Source: Trichomonas vaginalis G3 (lineage: Eukaryota > Parabasalia > Trichomonadida > Trichomonadidae). From it: 64,000 bases of DNA. A model generated the notes under the pieces. It did not search any database, was not told the origin of the DNA, and saw only the letters and a program-made list of their open reading frames with translations. Where the stretch lies: contig NC_067207.1 in the NCBI RefSeq assembly GCF_026262505.1, positions 31,836,082 to 31,900,081 of the forward strand, given 5' to 3'. Position 1 is the first letter of the stretch. Every line of letters starts with the position of its first letter. Made by a program: the position numbers and the translations under genes. Below are positions 9,565 to 19,945 of the stretch, piece after piece.

Positions 9565-12447
9565 ATGAAGCACTCTCATAAAAGCCATTCCAGCCATCAC
9601 AATGCTTCATCTTTATCACATACAACACGTAATTCATCGCATTCAACATCACAGACGCGTTCAACAAAGAAACCATGGCCACAACCGCAATATCCCATTG
9701 GCTCACCGAATAGAGCAGCGCAAATGGGTTTTCCTCTGAGATTGTCAAATGGTTCTCCACTTTACACAAGTCAAATTCAGAATTCCGTCGATCAACGGTC
9801 AACAATGACACATTCTGAGCCAAGATCACAGATAAAATTCCCTCCTAAGGGTCCCTGGCCGCAAGCCAAATATCCGCTTGGCTCACCAAACAGATACTCA
9901 CAGATGGGAACCCCAACAAAATTTGATTCTTCGCAATATCTCTTAGATAGCAGAACATTCGAACCAATACAAAATTCTGTTAACAGATCTCGTAGCCAAA
10001 ACTCAAAATCTAGAGCTTATTCTTACGAAGAAGAAGAATATTACGAAGAACCACAAAATTCTCGAGTTTCTACAAAACAATTCGAACCACCACAACCACA
10101 TAAATACTCCTATCTCAATAATCCTGATCAAAAACGATTAAATAATAAAATTTCCAAAATATTAAATACTCAATTGGACGAAGAAACAGATTCTGTTTTC
10201 GGATCAGATCAGATCGCACCTCCTACACGTTACAATCATAATAAATACGTTGATTTGGGCTTAGATAGCGACCAAAACCCAGATTTACCACAAGAAAAGC
10301 CAAAAGTGGTCAGACAGCGATCAGTTCCTTCAGAAAGGAAACATTCGTCAAGACACCACTCTTCACACCGCAGATCTAAGCCAAAAGACATCATAACTGA
10401 ATCAGAAGCTTCAGAAGTTGCCGCAGATATACAAAACAGACTTTCTGTCATCAAAGATCATCTCGATTACTGCATTGGAGTTTCCCAAAACGTTTTTCAA
10501 CCAATTGAAGAAGATTATCAAAATTATTCTCAGAATTTATCGCCACAATTAAGAAGTAGAATGCCAAAGTCAAGAGCTATTGAACTCGCTCAAGATGAGA
10601 AGCTCAAGAAGGCCGCACAAAGAGTTTTGAACGATAAATCTGACTTAGATGAAAATGAAGAGGAAGAAATTAAACCAAAACCACAGAAACCAGCTCCAAA
10701 GGCATCAAGACAAACATCCCAATCAAAGAAACAACAAAGTCCTGCACAAAAACCAGAAGAAAGACAAATTCCAAAAGAAACTTTTCAGAAACAGCCAAAT
10801 CAACCACCAAAGCAACCAATACAAGAAGAAATCAAGCAAGAAAAGCCAAAACAGCCACAATATGCTGTAGAAAACGTTGAAGAAGAAGATATCAACGAAG
10901 AAGAACTTCCTGAGTCACTTTCTGATGAAGAACTCCATCAGATTGAAGATGTTGTTGACGCAGGAGGCAAAAACAACCTCAAAGATGATATTAATGAATC
11001 AGATTTTGATTCTCCAATTCCTCCACCTACTCCAACAGATCCTATTGGTTCTCCAGCTATTAAGAATCCTTCTCCAAGAATTCGAAACTCTCCAAATAAG
11101 AGTTTCCACGATTCTGATTCTGATTCTGACCTTTTACCACTTTTCGTGCCTCCTGTTGCCGATGAGTTTGAGCCACAGCCAATATCTGTTCTTTTAGCCC
11201 GTGCAAAACTCGAAAGCGACGAATCTGATATTGATGTTGACGAAATTATGAGAAAAGTCAACAATTCAGAGTTCGAAAATGACAAACTTCCAAAGACAGC
11301 CAATCTCAGCTCTCTCAATCTCATTGGATTGAATTCTTTCAAGGTTGATGACGATGATGATATTTTAATGCACGGAAACATCTCATTAAGCGAACAACAG
11401 CCATCGTCAGGACATGCAAGTCCATTCCCGAAGACAAAGATGTTTTCTTTCCATCAAAATACCGAAATTTCTGCAAATCTTGAAGAAGAAGAGGAAGAAG
11501 AGGACGATGACGAGTTCGCACAGCTCTTATCTCAGAAGAGAGATGCAGGACTTAAGTCTCCTGTCGCAGAAGAAGAGTCAGAACCAGAAATAGGATTTTC
11601 TCCAATTAAAACCCCTCCAATTTCAGACGAATCCCTTATAAAAAGACTCGAAAAGAAAGTTGAAGAAGTAATTGAGGAAGAAGATGAAGAAAATCCACCA
11701 GAAAACGAAAATGAAAATAATAATTTCCAAGAAAACGATGAAAATGACGAGGATGATGAAGATTTCAAGAATTTAAAGGATGATGACCAAGAAAAGAACC
11801 AAGAAGTTGATAACGAAGGCTGGGGACAACCAGAAGAAGAAGATCAACCATTTACAGAAGAACTCAACCAAAAAATCAAACAAATAATGAGTTTCTCAGA
11901 CGCTGATGATGAAAAACCAAAAGAAGAAGCAGTAATCGAAACCCCAAATGAAGATCCAATTGATTCTCAAAAAGAAGAAGTTCCATCAACAACAGAAAAT
12001 GAAACAAAACCAGAACCAGTTGTTGAACAGAAAGAAGAAGTTCCTCCAACAACAGAAAAAATAGAAGAACAAATACCTCAAAAGGAGGAAGTTCCCTCGA
12101 CGATGGAAACCGAAAAAGTGACAGAAAATATTGAAACACCAGAACCAATTGAAGAAAAGAAAGAGGAAGTTCCCTCAACGATAGAACCCGAAAAAGTACC
12201 CGAGAATGATGAAACAACTCCAAAGGAAAGAGATGTAAAATTAGACCAAGAAATTCCGGTAGAACAAGTTTCAACACCTGATGATAACAAAGTTGGAGAG
12301 AATTCGATAAATGTTGGCGATAGTATTGTTTTTACTGCACCTCCAGATGAAGAAGAGGATGAGAACTTAGTTGATGACCTTGATGACTTACTTGGAAAGG
12401 TAGGTGTTGGTGCAAATGAGGGAATTCCATCTGATGATGATATTTAA
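9565..12447 (+). CDS. Long acidic, disordered protein with PWPQ repeats
   Basis: A 960-residue protein with no recognisable folded domain. The N-terminus is His/Ser-rich (MKHSHKSHSSHH). Two copies of a short motif follow near residues 37 and 96, PWPQPQYPIGSPNRAAQMG and PWPQAKYPLGSPNRYSQMG. The rest is rich in Glu, Asp, Pro, Lys and Ser, with long acidic runs and a C-terminal set of EEVPSTTE-type repeats. Such composition suggests an intrinsically disordered scaffold or cytoskeleton-associated protein, but I do not recognise a family. The start at 9565 is supported by a TCACTTT initiator 14 bases upstream. Strongly biased composition will mislead similarity searches unless it is masked. Confidence 0.75.
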   Translation: MKHSHKSHSSHHNASSLSHTTRNSSHSTSQTRSTKKPWPQPQYPIGSPNRAAQMGFPLRLSNGSPLYTSQIQNSVDQRSTMTHSEPRSQIKFPPKGPWPQAKYPLGSPNRYSQMGTPTKFDSSQYLLDSRTFEPIQNSVNRSRSQNSKSRAYSYEEEEYYEEPQNSRVSTKQFEPPQPHKYSYLNNPDQKRLNNKISKILNTQLDEETDSVFGSDQIAPPTRYNHNKYVDLGLDSDQNPDLPQEKPKVVRQRSVPSERKHSSRHHSSHRRSKPKDIITESEASEVAADIQNRLSVIKDHLDYCIGVSQNVFQPIEEDYQNYSQNLSPQLRSRMPKSRAIELAQDEKLKKAAQRVLNDKSDLDENEEEEIKPKPQKPAPKASRQTSQSKKQQSPAQKPEERQIPKETFQKQPNQPPKQPIQEEIKQEKPKQPQYAVENVEEEDINEEELPESLSDEELHQIEDVVDAGGKNNLKDDINESDFDSPIPPPTPTDPIGSPAIKNPSPRIRNSPNKSFHDSDSDSDLLPLFVPPVADEFEPQPISVLLARAKLESDESDIDVDEIMRKVNNSEFENDKLPKTANLSSLNLIGLNSFKVDDDDDILMHGNISLSEQQPSSGHASPFPKTKMFSFHQNTEISANLEEEEEEEDDDEFAQLLSQKRDAGLKSPVAEEESEPEIGFSPIKTPPISDESLIKRLEKKVEEVIEEEDEENPPENENENNNFQENDENDEDDEDFKNLKDDDQEKNQEVDNEGWGQPEEEDQPFTEELNQKIKQIMSFSDADDEKPKEEAVIETPNEDPIDSQKEEVPSTTENETKPEPVVEQKEEVPPTTEKIEEQIPQKEEVPSTMETEKVTENIETPEPIEEKKEEVPSTIEPEKVPENDETTPKERDVKLDQEIPVEQVSTPDDNKVGENSINVGDSIVFTAPPDEEEDENLVDDLDDLLGKVGVGANEGIPSDDDI

Positions 12448-14041
12448 CTTTATTTAGTTTTATTTATTTTTTTAGATTATTTTATTTGAATTTTTTTTAT
12501 TTTATTTGCTTGATATAAATAATTTTTTCTTTTATTTAAAGTGTCCTTTTTTAACTGTCTAATTTATTCTTTTACTTGATGTCAGTTGCTACTTATATTT
12601 CGAAATGATTCATATCACATTCATGAAAACAATATATTCATATGCGTGTAATAGAAAAGTACATTTGATAGTAGTATGAAATAGCAAGCTTATTAAATGG
12701 AAATGAGCTAAATATAAAAAAATTAAGATATCAATTTTAAAGAATTATAATTATTCATGATATTGGTAATATCAAAATGTGAATAGCCAAATTTAGCAGA
12801 AAAAGTATTAATAGCGTTTAAATCATGACTATAGTTGTGCTAAATTAGATAATCATAATTTCTATTGATATTTCCAATGAAATAGTGTAATAGGGAGTAA
12901 ATATAGAGGTTGTTACATTTGTATTTAAAATGATGATATCCAAAGCTTGGGCAGGATGAAAAATCGAATAAAATAAAAAAGTTCTTAATATTTTGTAATT
13001 TAAGAACGGTAGTATTTGTGGAAATTGTATAGTAACTATTGGTATTGATTTGCTAATGACCGTGGTTTATACTTTTCAAAATCAAGAAAATTTCCCTAGA
13101 ATAGAGATTGAATCCGCGAAATTCATGAGGTAATAGTATGAATAGAAAGCAATTATTGTGGGTAATTTGAAGGATTTGTCGTATGACTTGAAAAAAAATC
13201 ATTGTGTCAAAAATAATTAGCGAACAATATATAATGAGGGCTTTAAACAGATTGATGTTAAAAATATAAAAAAATTAAATAAATTGAAATTTGAATAAGA
13301 AAAACATGAAACTATATATGCATCAAATTAGGAAGTAATATGTAATATTGAATTTGAAAGTACCTTCAAATTGAAATTGGTATTTTGAAAACATCGATTG
13401 AATTAAAATCTTTGTTTATCTGATATTGTATTATTTAGTATTATACTATCAATAGAGCAAAAATATTCTTGACATGAATTTACATGTTCACAAATTAACC
13501 GTACAGTTTTCTAAAAATTGAAATCATAAAATTGTGTGATCAATTAAACCTATTTAATTTGACTGTATGTATATTATAGAATAGAATTATCCTTTCGTCA
13601 TTAATTTTGAATAATTGTCAAATTTTGTGAGAAAACCCCCGCAAAATAATATCTATCAATCCTGTTTTAACATTCAGCATTTTTAATTAAGTACAAAATA
13701 TTTCCCAAATAACCTACACAATTCAATTCTTTATAAATTATCTCTATTTTCCTCCAAAATATGGAGAGGACAAAATATATTTCGATTAAAAATGTGATTT
13801 TTATTTTCAAGAAAATAATTCAAGATCATTGAATTTATTCAATAAAGTCCTTTCAAAAAAATACTGCTATTTCTCAAACTAGTATTTTTATCGATTTGAT
13901 TAGTTTATTACTAGAACATATATTTATCATCTAAAATCATACATTTTGATAGTGAATTTTTTCATTATTATTTAAATACCATATCTATATCGGGGTAAAT
14001 TGTTTCTTCTTCTTCACAATTTTTTAAATTTTGTGTGTTGG
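12448..14041. other. Long intergenic region, no gene seen
   Basis: About 1.6 kb of very AT-rich sequence. I found no protein-like frame on either strand, no tRNA boxes and no strong repeats. An initiator-like TCACAAT at 14014-14020 precedes the next gene. Confidence 0.45.
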
Positions 14042-14797
14042 ATGTCTACATCCTCGGCCCCAGCACAAATCCATTTCAAGCAGCGAATGAAAGCCAATAA
14101 GATCAGCACTTTAAGTGACTCAATTCAGGAGCTCCGAAAAGCACTCGACAAAGAGAAAGGAGTCCAAAATTCCATTACAAAACTTTCCACAAGGTTCAAT
14201 ATAAAGCGTAGGAGACTTTACGATGTCGTAAATGTTCTGATTTCAACCGGATGCTGCGAAAAGGGAGAATTTGATTGTATCATTTGGATGGGTGAGAACC
14301 AAATTTACCAAAAATTTGCGGATTTATATCGCGTTCGTCAGATTGGAAATTCTACAATGACAATCGACGAACTATTCCCAATTGAAATATGCGTAGGAGT
14401 TCCAAATCTCACAATTAATTTCATTCTCGTTTATTTTGCTTTACAAACTCAGTGCTTAGATTTACGAATTATTGCAGCCTTATTTTCTCGAGGAACTCAA
14501 CGAATGAAAACAACTCTTTCGAAATTATATCAAATTAGTTATATCTTGTGTTCAATTGGTGTTACAAAAAGAAGTACCCAAGTATGCGAAGTAGTTTTAG
14601 AAGATTATTTGTACCAATATGTTCTGAATTCCAACAATACAAACCCTGATTCCAAAGAAGATCCCCTTTCGATCTTCAATTTACTGAATATACCTCAACA
14701 TGATGATTTGCATGAAGCTATCTTGAATCGAAGAAAGATGTTTAACCAATACTTTATCGATAACGCTTACAAAGCAGATTTCATTCAACAGTTCTAG
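14042..14797 (+). CDS. E2F/DP-like winged-helix transcription factor
   Basis: From the ATG at 14042 the product is 251 residues. Residues 44-74 read TKLSTRFNIKRRRLYDVVNVL and on, matching the recognition helix of E2F/DP proteins (family RRRIYDITNVLEGIGLIEK), including the RRxYD DNA-contact motif at 56-61. A second stretch at about 148-188, RMKTTLSKLYQISYILCSIG, has the same helix pattern (family ARRLYDIANVL) but with weaker key residues. This suggests a tandem arrangement like atypical E2F7/8 or DP-E2F-like proteins. These factors bind TTTSSCGC-type sites and control cell-cycle genes. No dimerisation coiled coil or marked-box is obvious. TCACAAT at 14014-14020 is a plausible initiator and favours this ATG over an in-frame TTG at 14000. 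Confidence 0.72.
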   Translation: MSTSSAPAQIHFKQRMKANKISTLSDSIQELRKALDKEKGVQNSITKLSTRFNIKRRRLYDVVNVLISTGCCEKGEFDCIIWMGENQIYQKFADLYRVRQIGNSTMTIDELFPIEICVGVPNLTINFILVYFALQTQCLDLRIIAALFSRGTQRMKTTLSKLYQISYILCSIGVTKRSTQVCEVVLEDYLYQYVLNSNNTNPDSKEDPLSIFNLLNIPQHDDLHEAILNRRKMFNQYFIDNAYKADFIQQF

Positions 14798-15499
14798 TTT
14801 TTATTATTTATTTGTTTTTAATTCACTCTTAAATTGTTGTTATTGACTGATGTTTATTTGTTGAAATTGTCTCCTCCTTATTTTTCTGGCCAAATTTCGA
14901 TTATGATTTGTTTTCTGACCGAAATAACAAAACAGATGATGCCATTATGAAACACAGACTAATGGAATGTGAGCGATTACATTTGAAATCAATCTCTGAG
15001 GCCAAATAATCAAATTGATTATTTAACGTGAAATTTAGTTGAACCCTCTAAAATGGGTCCATACGTACAATTATGGATATGACTTATTCTATAAAAGTTA
15101 CTTCAATTGAAATTTGTATAGCAGATTTTGACATTTCTGAATTTTAACCAAAATGACAAACCAGAACAAATAATTCCGCACTTTACATCTTACGTAATGC
15201 TTAAAAAACATAATCAAACTCAGAAATATCTCCTTATTGGAATTAAAATTGTAATATTGATCAGAATCTTATGATTTAAACGATGTAAATATCTTTCCTT
15301 CTATTAGTGTTGACATTTTATAGTACGGACACTCAAAATCTAAACTTATTTTTTTACAGAAGGTTATCATTGGAAAGATTTTGAAATAATAAGACTGTAC
15401 ATGTAATTATAATATCTTTGTAATGACTTTTACATTATAAAAATTATTTAATTCTTAATAGTAAACTATTTACGTAACATATCATGAATAAAAACAAGA
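14798..15499. other. Convergent intergenic region, no gene seen
   Basis: AT-rich 3' spacer between two convergent genes. No coding frame, RNA gene or strong inverted repeat was seen. Confidence 0.5.
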
Positions 15500-17578
15500 T
15501 TATAGCAATTTCTGTAAACATATTTTCTCTTCTGGGGATAGTTCATAACTATCCCACAAGCTTCTAAATAATTTTCGTGTTTCAGTATCTAAATAACCCG
15601 TAATTTCAATTCCAGCTAAATACTGAAGAATTACTACAGGATATCTCCAATATATTTGTTTTCTACCTGTAATAGTTGGGATATCAAAAGCTGCAGTCCA
15701 CATCGTCCACATATCATGAATAGCTTTGCAAAGAAGTGGAGTTAAGCCAATCATGTCTTTCTCAACTAAGAACTCTTTTACAAAATGATTCAATCCGGAA
15801 ATAAATTCATGGTCAATTGAATTTTCATGAGAATCTTTGATAAATCCAAAATCTTTCAGTTCTTTTGAGACATTTTCAATGCAAAGTGGAATTATTTCAT
15901 CAGTATTAAAATTTTTGATATTGAATTTGTCCTGAATTAATGAAAAATGTTCAAAAAGAGAAACATTTGGAGAAAGTTGATCAAGAAAGCATAGCTGTGA
16001 TAATTTTATAGCATGTATGAAACCATCTTCATCTCTGAAAGGTAATAAATCATTAATACTGTCTGTAAAAAGTAAAATTGTGTTATCATTTTCTAAATTT
16101 TGGATTTTAAAGTGGTTTTGTTTGTATTTCTTGAAGATATAATGTACTGCATCCTCCAATTTTATCTTCTTGACATAAATTTTATCATTTTCGTTTGATT
16201 TCACAGAAATATTTTTATCTTCAAAATTTTTCTCATAAAAAGATGAAGGAGAAACACAATTGATATATCCTGGTAATATTATTGAACCTTCTGAGGGATT
16301 TTCTACTGGAATATAAATAAATTTTTGATGACTTAAATCTTCTTTCTTAAATGTCTTCAATCTTTCAACTGCAGCATAGAATGACATGAAATGAGCTCCA
16401 AAAGCTGTTTGCATCAATCTTTTTCTTGAAAACATGTTAATAAAACTTAATTCTGTACAAATCTTTGGAATTTTGGACTGAATCAAACAATATAATAATA
16501 TATCAGTGATGTCATCAACACCTGCTCTTGAATTTGATGATTTTGCAAATTGATTTAACAATAATTCAACAGATAAATAGATTTGAATGAGTTTTGATGT
16601 TGGATTCTTCATGTTCTCAATTTCTTTTAGTTTTTCAATGACATCTTTGAATAGTTTATCGTTGCAAGCCATCAATGAAATTGAAATTCCAATTTCTGAA
16701 GGAGAAAATTGGTCAAATTCTTGATATTTTTGTTCAATCATGTCATCATCCTCTTTCAAATTGATTTTATCAAATATTATGTTATGAATCAATGAAAACA
16801 AGTACTTTTCAATGCATAAATCGAGATGTTCAATTGTAAAGAAAGGCATTGACTCCTGGATGACTTCTAGAAGTATAGATGAGCTTGTTTCCTTATTAAA
16901 CTTGTATTCATCAATTGTTGTATAGTTAAAAATCGGTTTAATTTTTGGAGTATTTGCTTCGTTTTTAAGGAAAGATATCAATTTGTTGCGCATTTTATCT
17001 ATGAAATCTGGTATTTCTGTTTGTGGATTAGTAAGAGACTCTATCTCTATTGCAAATGTTCGTATTTGTAATCCTAACTCTGAGTTTGCTTGTTTTAGAT
17101 AATCAGAAATTGAAGAAAGATGTAATTTTTCTGATGTAATGTATCTTTCTTGTAGTTTTAAAGAAATATTGTTATTTGAACTGTCTCCTTCAGGAAATGT
17201 TGAAATTGGATGAATTCTGTTGTAAGCAATCATCTGATACTTTTCCCATTTGGATATTTTGTACAGTGTTCGCTCTATTGTTTTGTCTTTACTTGCTTGT
17301 TGTAATAGTTCGATTAATAATCTCGGATCTTCAATAGTATTTTCAATTTTTAACGAAGAAATCTCTTTAGAGCGTAGACTTAATACTTGGTTTCGAAAAA
17401 CAGCTGCCTTTTCTCCAGCTTTTGCATGGTCGATAATCAGAATTTGTTTTACTCCAAGTTTATTCTCAGAAGTATGTAGTACATCAATAGCATATTCTTC
17501 AATCTTCTTGTTTTCTGCATTAAAAAGCAGCGTTGAGAAGACATTTGCTATTTTGTTGATGTCATCTTTAGTAATCAT
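15500..17578 (-). CDS. VPS9-domain protein, putative Rab exchange factor
   Basis: From the ATG at 17578 the product is 692 residues. An upstream in-frame ATG at 17623 exists, but an initiator-like TCATTTTTT touches the 17578 ATG. A VPS9 domain spans roughly residues 225-410. Its most telling part is AGVDDITDILLYCLIQSKIP (about 351-370), which matches the family GADDFLPVLIYVLLKANPP including the catalytic Asp, followed by INMFSRKRLM and FMSFYAAVERLKTF, matching the closing helices. The VPS9 domain activates Rab5-class GTPases. The flanking regions are mostly helical and unassigned. The C-terminal 280 residues contain no domain I recognise. It is the better VPS9 match of the two in this window. 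Confidence 0.75.
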   Translation of the reverse strand: MITKDDINKIANVFSTLLFNAENKKIEEYAIDVLHTSENKLGVKQILIIDHAKAGEKAAVFRNQVLSLRSKEISSLKIENTIEDPRLLIELLQQASKDKTIERTLYKISKWEKYQMIAYNRIHPISTFPEGDSSNNNISLKLQERYITSEKLHLSSISDYLKQANSELGLQIRTFAIEIESLTNPQTEIPDFIDKMRNKLISFLKNEANTPKIKPIFNYTTIDEYKFNKETSSSILLEVIQESMPFFTIEHLDLCIEKYLFSLIHNIIFDKINLKEDDDMIEQKYQEFDQFSPSEIGISISLMACNDKLFKDVIEKLKEIENMKNPTSKLIQIYLSVELLLNQFAKSSNSRAGVDDITDILLYCLIQSKIPKICTELSFINMFSRKRLMQTAFGAHFMSFYAAVERLKTFKKEDLSHQKFIYIPVENPSEGSIILPGYINCVSPSSFYEKNFEDKNISVKSNENDKIYVKKIKLEDAVHYIFKKYKQNHFKIQNLENDNTILLFTDSINDLLPFRDEDGFIHAIKLSQLCFLDQLSPNVSLFEHFSLIQDKFNIKNFNTDEIIPLCIENVSKELKDFGFIKDSHENSIDHEFISGLNHFVKEFLVEKDMIGLTPLLCKAIHDMWTMWTAAFDIPTITGRKQIYWRYPVVILQYLAGIEITGYLDTETRKLFRSLWDSYELSPEEKICLQKLL

Positions 17579-17587
17579 AAAAAATGA
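17579..17587 (-). promoter_or_regulatory. Initiator-like TCATTTTTT at the VPS9 gene start
   Basis: On the minus strand TCATTTTTT immediately precedes the ATG at 17578. Trichomonad leaders are often under 20 bases, so this spacing is plausible. It is the reason for choosing this start. Confidence 0.5.
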
Positions 17588-17690
17588 TAAATAAAGTAAG
17601 TATTTAGATGGACTTATAGTCATTATATTTATTGGTAATGTTAAATTAAGGTTTTATTCAGTAAGAAAAAAAATTATTATCAAATTTTCA

Positions 17691-18180
17691 TTTCATAGAT
17701 CAAGATTGTCTTGAGCTTCCTTCAAGAAGCAATGTACTTCTTCTTGTTTGCTTGAGATGACTTCAAGAACGCCATCCAGCCAATTTTCAGCATATTGAAG
17801 CTGTTGATAGCCAGTTCCTTGAGCTGATTGTTAGAAATCAAAGTATACATGTTAGTGCTTTAGTAACATCTCCTTCGAAACATTCGATATGTTCATGGAA
17901 TTCTGTTTTGTTAGAAAAAACAATCTGTACTATTGTATGTGCTAGTCCAGGCACTATAGCTCTCTTCTAAAGCCTTTTCTGCATTCTCTTGGTCCTTCTT
18001 GATCAAGTCAAGCCCGGAATTTGTTTCCATTTGAAAAAGTTCATTCACGAATTTGATGTTGCAAAAGTGACAAATTTTGATGTTTCTTACAATTGGAGCA
18101 ATAAACGATCTGGTGTATAAACTCTGCCTTTCAAAAGCACCAATGCTAAGTATCTTCAATTGATTGGTCCATAAAAGCAA
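17691..18180 (-). pseudogene. Relic of a coiled-coil-like gene
   Basis: Two short minus-strand pieces have protein-like composition. One (17911-18180) ends in SGLDLIKKDQENAEKALEES, and another (about 17694-17830) contains AENWLDGVLEVISSKQEEV with a stop near 17694. They are in different frames with stops between them, and no single frame covers both. They look like remains of a small helical, perhaps coiled-coil, host protein. I do not recognise the family, and frame choice in the second piece is uncertain. Confidence 0.3.
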
Positions 18181-18807
18181 ATTTGAAATATTCTTTAATG
18201 CTAAATTAAAACTTTTGATATTAAGAAAATGAAGCTAATATGTACTTTTAGTAGAGATTTCAATTGGCATGTTGAAAACAGCTTCAATATAATAAACAAA
18301 ATTTGAGTCAGTTAAAAAATGCTACTTACACATTGTGAAATATATAACCAAGATTTGCTTAATTGAAGCTCAAGAGTTTTTTCATTGTTTTTTGATAATT
18401 AAAAAATATATAAAAATGATTTATAAAAATGTTAGTCGAAGTGAGGATCCGACCTTTATGGTAGAACCTATTGATTTGTAAATGAATAAAGGAATATTAA
18501 AATACAAATAAATATAAAAGTATAATATTGAATGATGGAAATCAAATGTCTGAATACGTTAATACTTATATTTAGGTCGGGTTATTATTTTGATCATCAA
18601 CTAACATCAATGAACGCCAACTACAAAATGCAATTTCATTATTTCCATTTGAAGAAAAATAATTTTCTTTTTGGAAATTAACATTTGGTCGGATTATTTA
18701 TTTGGTTATGAAGCCAATACAATCGTTTAATTTTTTGAAAGAAATGTATTTTGACAAGTTATTTTACATGTATAGTATATTCCCGATGATAGCAAATGTA
18801 TAGAATG
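18181..18807. other. Intergenic left flank of the Polinton
   Basis: AT-rich DNA with no gene seen. It ends in TATAGAATG directly before the element's A-tract; GAATG is repeated after the element's T-tract at 43177-43181. Confidence 0.6.
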
Positions 18808-18840
<33 letters not shown>

Positions 18841-19800
18841 TAGTGGGGCTTCCAGGCACTTCGTGCCTTCTAGCCCCGAAGATGTTTAGTATAAATGAAG
18901 TTTTTATTCGGAAAATTGTTAGTCTTCTTGGTCGAAAACATTATATAATGTTTCACTTTTCACAAATTATATATGTTTTCATGTTTTGTCAAGACTTCTT
19001 CGTAAATGTTTTGTCAAGACTTCTTCTTCGTAAATGTTTTGTCAAGACTTCTTCGTAAATGTTTTGTCAAGACTTCTTCTTCGTAAATGTTTTGTCAAGA
19101 CTTCTTCGTAAATGTTTTGTCAAGACTTCTTCTTCGTAAATGTTTTGTCAAGACTTCTTCGTAAATGTTTTGTCAAGACTTCTTCGTAAATGTTTTGTCA
19201 AGACTTCTTCGTAAATGTTTTGTCAAGACTTCTTCGTAAAATCAGACAAAAATATATTTTAGGTGAAGAGGTGAGATTTCACCTGTTTTTTCACCTCATT
19301 TCTCACCTCTTGAATTTTCATGAAATTTACACCAAAAATATATTTTAGGTGAAGAGGTGAGATTTCACCTGTTTTTTCACCTAATTTTTCACCCTCTTGA
19401 ATTTTACACCAAAAATATATTTTAGGTGAAGAGGTGAGATTTCACCTGTTTTTTCACCTAATTTTTCACCCTCTTGAATTTTCATGAAATTTACACCAAA
19501 AATATACTACTAGGGTCATTTACGAAGAAATCTCAACAAAGTCTTTACGATGAAATCTTGACAAAACATAGACAAGAAAGTTCATGAGAAATTAGATGAA
19601 GAAGTCTTAACAAAGTCTTTACGAAGAAATTCATGAAAATTCAAGAGGTGAGAAATGAGGTGAAAAAAGAGGTGAAATCTCACCTCTTCACCTAAAATAT
19701 ATTTTTGGTCATTTACGAAGAAGTCTTAACAAAGTCTTTACGAAGAAGTCTTGACAAAGTCTTTACGAAGAAGTCTTAACAAAGTCTTTACGAAGAAGTC
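18808..19800. repeat. Polinton left terminal inverted repeat
   Basis: About 1 kb, nearly identical to the reverse complement of 42105-43176. In order it holds a 31-bp A-tract (18808-18838), a GGGGCT...AGCCCC hairpin with inner GGCACTTCGTGCC (18846-18878), about ten 24-27-bp tandem units of the type CGTAAATGTTTTGTCAAGA (18980-19250), and three modules built from GGTGA/TCACC motifs (19258-19500). Inner units of the type AACAAAGTCTTTACGAAGAA close it. The right copy has about three more tandem units. Confidence 0.9.
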
Positions 19801-19843
19801 ACAATAAACATCTGTCAAAAACCGCTTTTTAACTTCACTTAAA

Positions 19844-19945
19844 ATGCCACGTAAGCTACGTAAGAATATACGTAAGAGGAAGAGAGCATTGAAACATCCA
19901 ATAGTAAGACTAACACCAAACAACAGTTGCAACAACAAATGCTGA
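19844..19945 (+). CDS. Short Arg/Lys-rich peptide of the Polinton
   Basis: A 33-codon frame directly inside the left terminal repeat, beginning MPRKLRKNIRKRKRALKHP. The basic composition resembles small core or nucleic-acid-binding peptides of DNA viruses. It is preceded by AACTTCACTTAAA, which carries an initiator-like TCACTT. Too short to assign with confidence; it may be only a leader. Confidence 0.3.
   Translation: MPRKLRKNIRKRKRALKHPIVRLTPNNSCNNKC

Noticed and set aside
11532-12290. Minus-strand frames in the acidic protein gene
   Set aside because: They are Ser/Phe/Leu-rich shadows of the Glu/Asp-rich coding strand.
17250-17594. Plus-strand frame of 114 codons
   Set aside because: Shadow of the VPS9 gene; the minus strand has the recognisable domain.
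18808-18838. Poly(A) tail of a LINE or processed pseudogene
   Set aside because: The tract has an exact mirror T-tract at the other end of the Polinton, so it belongs to the inverted terminal repeat.
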